Part shown: one piece after another, positions 59,201-64,000 of the stretch
Position numbering within the stretch: position 1 is the first letter of the stretch
How the letters are laid out: each line of letters starts with the position of its first letter
Assembly (NCBI RefSeq): GCF_001708965.1
Contig: NZ_LVJW01000006.1
Coordinates: 682,001 to 746,000, forward strand
Length of the DNA stretch: 64,000 bases
Source of the DNA: Candidatus Thiodiazotropha endoloripes
Lineage (GTDB): Bacteria; Pseudomonadota; Gammaproteobacteria; Chromatiales; Chromatiaceae
Reading direction: 5' to 3'
Program-made: the position numbers and the translations under genes
Notes under the pieces: model-generated
Seen by the model: only the letters and a program-made list of their open reading frames with translations
The model's database searches: none
What the model was told of the DNA's origin: nothing

Positions 59201-59394
59201 TTGTGACGCCCCTGTGGTGCACGTTAGCAGCCCGGGTATTTTCTTGAGCCTAATAGCTACCCTGGGAACATAATGCTAATACCGGTGTGCATGTCCGTTT
59301 TCATGCGGAAAGCCTGAGGTACTACTGTTGCTCCCACTTGAACCCTCTGGTTCAAGAACAAAGGCACGCGACGGCACAAACGGGGGCGTCACCT
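59201..59394 (+). ncRNA. ssrS: 6S RNA
   Basis: 6S RNA binds sigma70 RNA polymerase and represses it in stationary phase. The terminal stem GTGACGCCCC (59203-59212) pairs with GGGGCGTCAC (59383-59392). The conserved distal stem around ACTTGAACCCTCTGGTTCAAG matches the CTTGAAC-GGTTCAAG element of known 6S RNAs, and the length of about 190 bases fits. Synteny is decisive: it lies between zapA and fthC, as in E. coli. The product of the downstream gene makes 6S-fthC a commonly linked unit. Confidence 0.9.
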
Positions 59395-59400
59395 CAACAG

Positions 59401-59686
59401 TTATTAACCCGGCATCCAAATAGTTTACTTTCAGCCGCATTGAGCCTGCCTGCAGCGAGGCATCAATACGCCGCTGTAGCACACCTACAGCAGGTTTTGA
59501 TAGCGAAGTCTGCTGACAGGCTCAATACGCCTATCATGATCACATTCAAAATGTTAGGACTACAAGCCTGCCCTTGCTCTGCGTAGTGGCTCTTGACAAG
59601 GGGACAACCTTTCTCTGCGAGTCAAGCCTTGAACAAGGACAGGCTTGCAGCCCTGAGAGCAAACTATTTGGATACCGGGTTAATAA
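59401..59686. repeat. 286-bp palindromic repeat element between ssrS and fthC
   Basis: The ends are a 26-bp inverted repeat matching at 25 positions (59401-59426 against 59661-59686; core CTATTTGGAT and CCGGGTTAATAA). Inside are two hairpins: ATTGAGCCTG with CAGGCTCAAT closing 59439-59526, which itself contains GCTGTAG/CTACAGC; and CAAGCCTGCCCTTG with CAAGGACAGGCTTG at 59563-59647 (13 of 14). No transposase. It ends two bases before fthC ATG. Probably a non-autonomous or REP-like element. Confidence 0.6.
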
Positions 59687-59688
59687 TT

Positions 59689-60273
59689 ATGCAGACTTCA
59701 CAACTCCGCCAACAGATCAAGGCTGAACGCCGTCAACTCAGCCTACAGACCCGTACACAGCACAGTCTGCAACTGCTGGACCATGCGAAAAACTACAAAC
59801 CTTTCAGACAGAGCAGACGCATTGCCTTCTATCATGCCGTCAACGGTGAAATTGATCCGACGCCGCTGCTTGAAGAAGCACTGAGGAGCGGAAAAACCCC
59901 CTACCTGCCGATCCTCAGGCATGATGCATCCATCGGCCTATGGTTCGCACCCTATACTGACAAGGCCAAGCTCAAGTTGAACCGGTTCGGTATTCCTGAG
60001 CCTACCGTAGTACACCGGAAGCTGATCAAACCATGGTCACTTGATATGGTCTTTGTACCACTGGTGGCATTTGACGATCATGGACATCGCATGGGTATGG
60101 GAGGTGGCTTCTATGACCGGACATTTGCCTTCAAACTGCAACGCAGACATCTCACAGGCCCAACCATGGTAGGACTGGCACATAATCTCCAACATCGACC
60201 GGTCATCAACTCCAACCCTTGGGACATTCCACTCGATTGCGTGATAACAGAGTCTCATCTTTACAAGTTCTAA
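59689..60273 (+). CDS. fthC: 5-formyltetrahydrofolate cyclo-ligase
   Basis: The enzyme (YgfA in E. coli) converts 5-formyl-THF to 5,10-methenyl-THF using ATP. From ATG 59689 it is 194 residues with the typical TSQLRQQIKAERRQLS start, PYLPIL motif, and the ATP-site signature VPLVAFDDHGHRMGMGGGFYDRTF. An upstream in-frame start at 59593 lies inside the repeat element and is not credible. Co-location with 6S RNA is conserved. Confidence 0.94.
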   Translation: MQTSQLRQQIKAERRQLSLQTRTQHSLQLLDHAKNYKPFRQSRRIAFYHAVNGEIDPTPLLEEALRSGKTPYLPILRHDASIGLWFAPYTDKAKLKLNRFGIPEPTVVHRKLIKPWSLDMVFVPLVAFDDHGHRMGMGGGFYDRTFAFKLQRRHLTGPTMVGLAHNLQHRPVINSNPWDIPLDCVITESHLYKF

Positions 60274-60687
60274 GTGATGATCAAGGTATCCAGCAAAGCC
60301 TTTAGCAGTAAGGCATGACACTCTTGACGATCAAATTCGTTACAGATAACTATCATCCTTACTGAAACGCTCTATTTATCTATCCGATTGCAGGTGTTTT
60401 ACAGTGATAACTGATTCAACCAATGTAATTCAGAAGATTCGCATCACGCATATTCAAAGCTCTAAAACAGACTGAAAGCTTCAATCAAACTAATTTCAAT
60501 AAACGAGATGATGATACAAATCTGATCAATATTTTGATCTGATATGGCTAAAAATCACTTAACTCACCATGATAAGTACCAACAAGTTGAATTAATTAGC
60601 AAAAGAATGCGTTATCTTCTGGATTTTTTTAAAAGCTGAATTATACTCAGTTCATCTGTTAGGTAGTTCTTCTGGGAGGAAATATAT
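60274..60687. other. AT-rich region upstream of the H1-like gene, no gene seen
   Basis: 414 bases, markedly AT-rich in the last 250. No frame or RNA was recognised. It ends in GGGAGGAAATATAT just before the H1-like ATG, a strong ribosome binding site at 60674-60679. Confidence 0.5.
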
Positions 60688-61131
60688 ATGGCGAAGAAAA
60701 AGGCCGCCAAAAAGAAGGCAACAGCGAAGCGTGCAACCACAACCAAGAAGGTAGCTGTTAAAAAGAGAGCTACCAAGAAGAAGGTGGCAACCAAGAAGAG
60801 AGTTGCTACCAAGAAAAAGGCAACCAAGAAGAAGGTAGCAGCGAAAAAGAGAGCTACCAAGAAGCGGGTTGTTAAGAAGAAGGCAACCAAAAAGAAGGTA
60901 GCCAAAAAGAAGGCAACCAAGAAAAAGGTCGCTAAGAAAAAGGTTGCCAAGAAGAAGGTCGCTAAGAAGAAGGCAACCAAGAAAAAGGTCGCTAAGAAAA
61001 AGGTTGCCAAGAAGAAGGTCGCTAAGAAAAAAGCTACCAAGAAAAAGGCAGCGAAGAAGAAGGTGGCTGCTAAAAAGAGGCCAGCCCGCCCTAGGAAAGT
61101 AACCCCTAGAAAGAAAAAGGCTGCTTCTTAG
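60688..61131 (+). CDS. Histone H1-like lysine-rich DNA-binding protein
   Basis: 147 residues, nearly all Lys, Ala, Val, Thr and Arg, built of KKKVA and KKKAT pentads, with a C-terminal [14 protein letters not shown]. It resembles bacterial H1-like nucleoid proteins (AlgP/HC1 type) and should bind DNA non-specifically. The gene contains an exact 58-base direct repeat in tandem with a 60-base period (60911-60968 and 60971-61028), so its length may vary between strains. A perfect terminator follows. The opposite-strand frame is a composition artefact. Confidence 0.9.
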   Translation: MAKKKAAKKKATAKRATTTKKVAVKKRATKKKVATKKRVATKKKATKKKVAAKKRATKKRVVKKKATKKKVAKKKATKKKVAKKKVAKKKVAKKKATKKKVAKKKVAKKKVAKKKATKKKAAKKKVAAKKRPARPRKVTPRKKKAAS

Positions 61132-61142
61132 ACTGGCTCAGT

Positions 61143-61176
61143 AACAACAAACCCCGCATTGCGGGGTTTGTTGTTT
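61143..61176 (+). terminator. Perfect 15-bp intrinsic terminator
   Basis: AACAACAAACCCCGC pairs perfectly with GCGGGGTTTGTTGTT around a 3-base loop, 11 bases after the H1-like stop; the stem has A- and T-rich ends. Confidence 0.9.
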
Positions 61177-61187
61177 ACACCCTGCTA

Positions 61188-61205
61188 CCTAGGGCCTGTT
61201 AACAC
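61188..61205. repeat. 18-bp dispersed repeat, copy 2
   Basis: CCTAGGGCCTGTTAACAC is identical to 22468-22485. Here it is followed by GGCCCTAG at 61216-61223, forming an 8-bp inverted repeat with the CTAGGGCC at 61189. Possibly a short REP-like unit near the 3' end of ilvA. Confidence 0.5.
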
Positions 61206-61223
61206 GAATCCAATCGGCCCTAG

Positions 61224-62750
61224 TCAGTCTGCACTGACACCTGCAAACAATCTGTATGCAGGATTGTCTGTCTCGTCCCAGTAGACGTACTCCAACCTCT
61301 TCAATTTACGTAAAAAATCCCCTTTTTCACCTGGCGGAACCTGGATTCCCATCAACACACGCCCATAGGCAGCACCATGGTTACGGTAGTGAAACAGACT
61401 GATATTCCACTCTTTACCCAGATGACTGAGAAAGTAGAGCAGCGCCCCGGGCCTCTCCGGAAATTCAAAACGTATCAGACTCTCATCTTCAATGCCTTGA
61501 GCATGACCACCTACCATATATCGAATATGCAGCTTGGCGGTCTCGTTGTCGGTCATATCAATAATCGAATAACCTTTATCCTGAAAACGCTGAAACAGGG
61601 ATTCGCGCTCCTTGTCACCGCCACTCAGTTCGATACCGACAAAGATCTGAGCTTTAACCGCATTGCAATAACGATAGTTGAACTCCGTTATGCTGCGCTT
61701 ACCGATCAACTGACAAAAACGCAGAAAACTTCCGGGCTGCTCAGGGATCTGCACCGCAAACAAGGCCTCCCTGCGCTCACCAAATTCAGCACGCTCCGCA
61801 ACATGCCGTAAGCGGTCAAAGTTGATATTTGCACCACTGTTGATCGCAATCAGATCCTTACCCTGGCAACCCTCCCGTTTTACATAGTGCTTCAAACCGG
61901 CAACAGAGAGTGCACCCGCAGGCTCAGCAGTAGTTCGGGTATCGTCATAGATATCTTTGATCGCGGCGCAGATCTCATCGGTATTGACCAGTACAACCTC
62001 ATCCACAACCTTGCGCGCGAGTCGATAGTTCTCTTTGCCAACCTGCCTAACAGCAACGCCATCAGCAAAGATTCCCACCTGTTTGAGCTTGACCCGACGC
62101 TTGGCCTTCAATGCCGTATAGAGAGACGGTGCATCCTCAGGCTCTACACCGATGATCTTCACTTGTGGATAGACATATTTGATGTAGGCGCCGATACCAG
62201 CAATCAAACCACCTCCACCGACTGGAATGAAAATAGCTTCTGGCGGTGTCGGATGCTGTCTTAATATCTCCATTCCAATAGTGCCTTGGCCCGCAATCAC
62301 CTCAGGATCGTCAAACGGATGGATAAAGGTCAAATTCTGCTCTTTGGCCAACTCCTGGGAGCGGGCGAAGGCCTCATCGTAGGAGTCTCCGGCCAGGACA
62401 ATCTTTGCCCCAAAATTTCTCACAGACTTCACTTTGATAAGCGGCGTTGTCTTCGGCATCACAATCAATGCCTGGATTTTCAAGCGTTGAGCTGCCAGTG
62501 CCACGCCCTGCGCATGATTACCCGCTGATGCAGCGATAACCCCCCGGTTACGCTTCTCTTCGCTGAGATTGATCATCTTGTTATAAGCGCCGCGAAGTTT
62601 GAAGGAGAATACCGGCTGCATATCCTCCCGTTTCAGATAGACCTGGTTATCCAAACGAGCCGACAACAAGCTGATGCGGTCCAACGGGGTCTCTCGGGCA
62701 ACATCATAGACGCGCGCGCGGAGAATCTTTTCTATATATGGCAAGGGCAT
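61224..62750 (-). CDS. ilvA: Threonine ammonia-lyase, biosynthetic
   Basis: IlvA deaminates threonine to 2-oxobutanoate, the first isoleucine-specific step. The 508-residue protein has the PLP lysine in SFKLRGAYNKM, the GNHAQGVALAA and GGGGLIAGIGAY phosphate loops, and two C-terminal ACT-like regulatory domains (QIPEQPGSFLRFCQLIG and FPERPGALLYFLSHLG) for isoleucine feedback. It is divergent from rpiA. Confidence 0.97.
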   Translation of the reverse strand: MPLPYIEKILRARVYDVARETPLDRISLLSARLDNQVYLKREDMQPVFSFKLRGAYNKMINLSEEKRNRGVIAASAGNHAQGVALAAQRLKIQALIVMPKTTPLIKVKSVRNFGAKIVLAGDSYDEAFARSQELAKEQNLTFIHPFDDPEVIAGQGTIGMEILRQHPTPPEAIFIPVGGGGLIAGIGAYIKYVYPQVKIIGVEPEDAPSLYTALKAKRRVKLKQVGIFADGVAVRQVGKENYRLARKVVDEVVLVNTDEICAAIKDIYDDTRTTAEPAGALSVAGLKHYVKREGCQGKDLIAINSGANINFDRLRHVAERAEFGERREALFAVQIPEQPGSFLRFCQLIGKRSITEFNYRYCNAVKAQIFVGIELSGGDKERESLFQRFQDKGYSIIDMTDNETAKLHIRYMVGGHAQGIEDESLIRFEFPERPGALLYFLSHLGKEWNISLFHYRNHGAAYGRVLMGIQVPPGEKGDFLRKLKRLEYVYWDETDNPAYRLFAGVSAD

Positions 62751-63214
62751 TGGCTGATCCCAAATGAATATCCGATAACAATAACTGACTTTCTCAACTT
62801 GTGTAGTACCTCATACTAATCCACGATTATAGCGTGACACTAAACCATTCACCGCCAGACGCCTGACCCAGGAAATGGCTCACTCTCTTCAAATCACGCC
62901 AAAAATGCGGACGATTTAACTGAGCATCTCGCCTGAAGGGAGGCCCGCACAGACTGAATCTTGCATTGCGCCAGTTGACAATGGTCTGCTATTGTCTGCG
63001 CGGCACGCATTGGATTAGTGATACCAGACCCTAGCATGGGTATTATCACCCACTGCCGCCAAAAACCGAACAAAAAAACCAATCTGTCCGGCTGACTATA
63101 TCTCTTTTTGGGTGCTTTCACGGACCATACCGCAGTGCGGTAAGGGTTAAACGCACAACAGACATCGAGCAGAGACAACTCAGTGTACAGAACGATCGTA
63201 GACGGAGGGATCAG
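62751..63214. other. ilvA-rpiA divergent intergenic region, no gene supported
   Basis: 464 bases. A 94-residue minus-strand frame (62894-63178) is present but its sequence is not convincing. Promoters for both flanking genes should lie here. GGAGG precedes the rpiA start. Confidence 0.5.
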
Positions 63215-63874
63215 ATGAATGCAGATGAACTAAAAAAACAGGCCGCAAAAGCTGCCTTGGAGTACATAACAGGCGGAATCATAGGCGTCGGTACCGGCTC
63301 CACAGTCAACCACTTTATCGACTACCTGGCCACAGTCAAAGGCAAAATCGAAGGCACAGTCTCCAGCTCAGAGGCCTCGACCGAGCGCTTGAAACAGCAC
63401 GGCATACCCGTATTGGATCTCAACTCGACTGGCGATTTGGAAGTCTACATCGATGGTGCGGATGAGTCAGACCACTACCTCAATCTCATCAAAGGTGGCG
63501 GCGGCGCGCTGACCAGGGAAAAGATCATTGCCGGTGCGAGCAAGAAATTTGTCTGTATCGCGGACCAGAGCAAACTGGTTGATATGCTGGGCACCTTTCC
63601 ACTGCCGGTCGAGGTCATCCCCATGGCCAGAAGCCATGTTGCCCGACAGCTGGTAAAGCTGGGCGGTACACCGGTTTGGCGCGAAGGGTTCACCACAGAC
63701 AACGGTAATGTAATCCTGGATGTTCACAATCTGGAAATCATGAAGCCCAGAGAGATGGAACAACAGATCAATGCCATTGCCGGCGTTGTGACAACAGGTA
63801 TATTTGCCTTACGCGGCGCGGATGTGTTGATTCTGGGAACTGAGGAAGGCGCCAAAACCGTGCAGCCGAAATAA
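63215..63874 (+). CDS. rpiA: Ribose-5-phosphate isomerase A
   Basis: RpiA interconverts ribose-5-phosphate and ribulose-5-phosphate in the pentose phosphate and Calvin pathways. The 219-residue protein has the [16 protein letters not shown] phosphate loop, [27 protein letters not shown] with the catalytic Asp and Lys, and [19 protein letters not shown] lies 7 bases before ATG 63215. The downstream 126 bases to the window end show no gene. Confidence 0.97.
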   Translation: MNADELKKQAAKAALEYITGGIIGVGTGSTVNHFIDYLATVKGKIEGTVSSSEASTERLKQHGIPVLDLNSTGDLEVYIDGADESDHYLNLIKGGGGALTREKIIAGASKKFVCIADQSKLVDMLGTFPLPVEVIPMARSHVARQLVKLGGTPVWREGFTTDNGNVILDVHNLEIMKPREMEQQINAIAGVVTTGIFALRGADVLILGTEEGAKTVQPK

Positions 63875-64000
63875 GCCACCGATTAGCCCTGCCTGCCGAT
63901 TCAGTCAAATCAAACGATTAGAGATGTCTCACGGTTATTTCTCTAACGAGTTGAACGGCAGGCTGTGATCTGCGGGATCGGTTTGTTAGCCGGAGTGTGA

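Noticed and set aside
60612-61040. 142-residue phenylalanine/alanine-rich frame opposite the H1-like gene
   Set aside because: It is the reverse complement of lysine/alanine codons and only mirrors the repeats.
60690-61125. Short periodic repeats considered as a CRISPR or minisatellite
   Set aside because: The periodicity is explained by Lys-rich coding pentads; there are no unique spacers.
63010-63052. Loose GTGATACC...GGTATTATCAC dyad before rpiA
   Set aside because: Imperfect and with a long irregular loop; not distinguishable from chance by eye.
62894-63178. 94-residue minus-strand frame between ilvA and rpiA
   Set aside because: No ribosome binding site, domain or plausible composition; it covers the probable rpiA promoter.

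Overview
The window reads as a housekeeping stretch of a gammaproteobacterial chromosome. Protein sequences and gene order (prfA-prmC, mre/mrd-rodA-mltB-rlpA-dacA-lipBA, ygfB-pepP-ubiH-ubiI, zapA-ssrS-fthC, apaGH, folA-thyA-lgt) point to Gammaproteobacteria. The split glycine decarboxylase, the rhombosortase and the lysine-rich H1-like protein suggest a Chromatiales-type, possibly sulfur-oxidising lineage; that placement is inference, since no lineage-diagnostic sulfur gene lies here. No rRNA, tRNA, CRISPR, prophage or complete insertion sequence was seen.

Layout. 1-4.6 kb (+): end of hemA, prfA, prmC, an unknown gene, a MoeB/ThiF-type E1 enzyme, a rhombosortase and a small lipoprotein. 4.6-8.7 kb: a CAP-domain protein, an unknown protein, and a large secreted metalloprotease whose C-terminus carries the sorting tail that rhombosortases recognise. 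8.7-12 kb (-): gatCAB. 12.4-14.6 kb (+): a DUF6502/DUF5666 gene pair. 14.9-26.4 kb (+): cell-shape and envelope block mreBCD-mrdA-rodA-mltB-rlpA-dacA, then ybeD-lipB-lipA and an ElyC-like protein. 26.4-36.3 kb (-): an AstE-like deacylase, a GCS2-type ligase, a sugar nucleotidyltransferase, rho, trxA, mlaFED plus mlaB without mlaC, and a large Ig-like lipoprotein. 36.6-45.3 kb: a [2Fe-2S] protein, a GlcF-like protein, coq7, a small membrane protein, an ankyrin protein, apaG, apaH, folA, thyA, lgt, an XRE regulator and an outer-membrane barrel. 45.4-53.4 kb (-): moaE, moaD, moeA, a PfkB kinase, and gcvT-gcvH-gcvPA-gcvPB behind a tandem glycine riboswitch. 53.5-60.3 kb: the ubi/pepP/ygfB block, diverging from zapB-like, zapA, 6S RNA and fthC. 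60.7-63.9 kb: the H1-like protein, ilvA and rpiA.

How the parts connect. The envelope block supplies elongasome scaffold, synthase, hydrolases and a carboxypeptidase. The Mla genes add lipid transport. Rhombosortase and the metalloprotease form a likely enzyme-substrate pair within 5 kb. The gcv operon has a readable promoter, tandem aptamers and a terminator whose arm overlaps the aptamer closing helix.

Most worth checking: mreC appears to start at AUU; the Mla operon lacks mlaC; two palindromic MITE-like repeats sit at mrdA/rodA and ssrS/fthC; a 51-residue membrane protein and an 18-residue ORF were found outside the long ORFs; and a perfect TGTGA-N6-TCACA site lies between lgt and an XRE regulator. 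I did not find a clearly novel multi-gene system; the closest candidates are the DUF6502/DUF5666 pair with its palindrome-rich upstream region, and the repeats.
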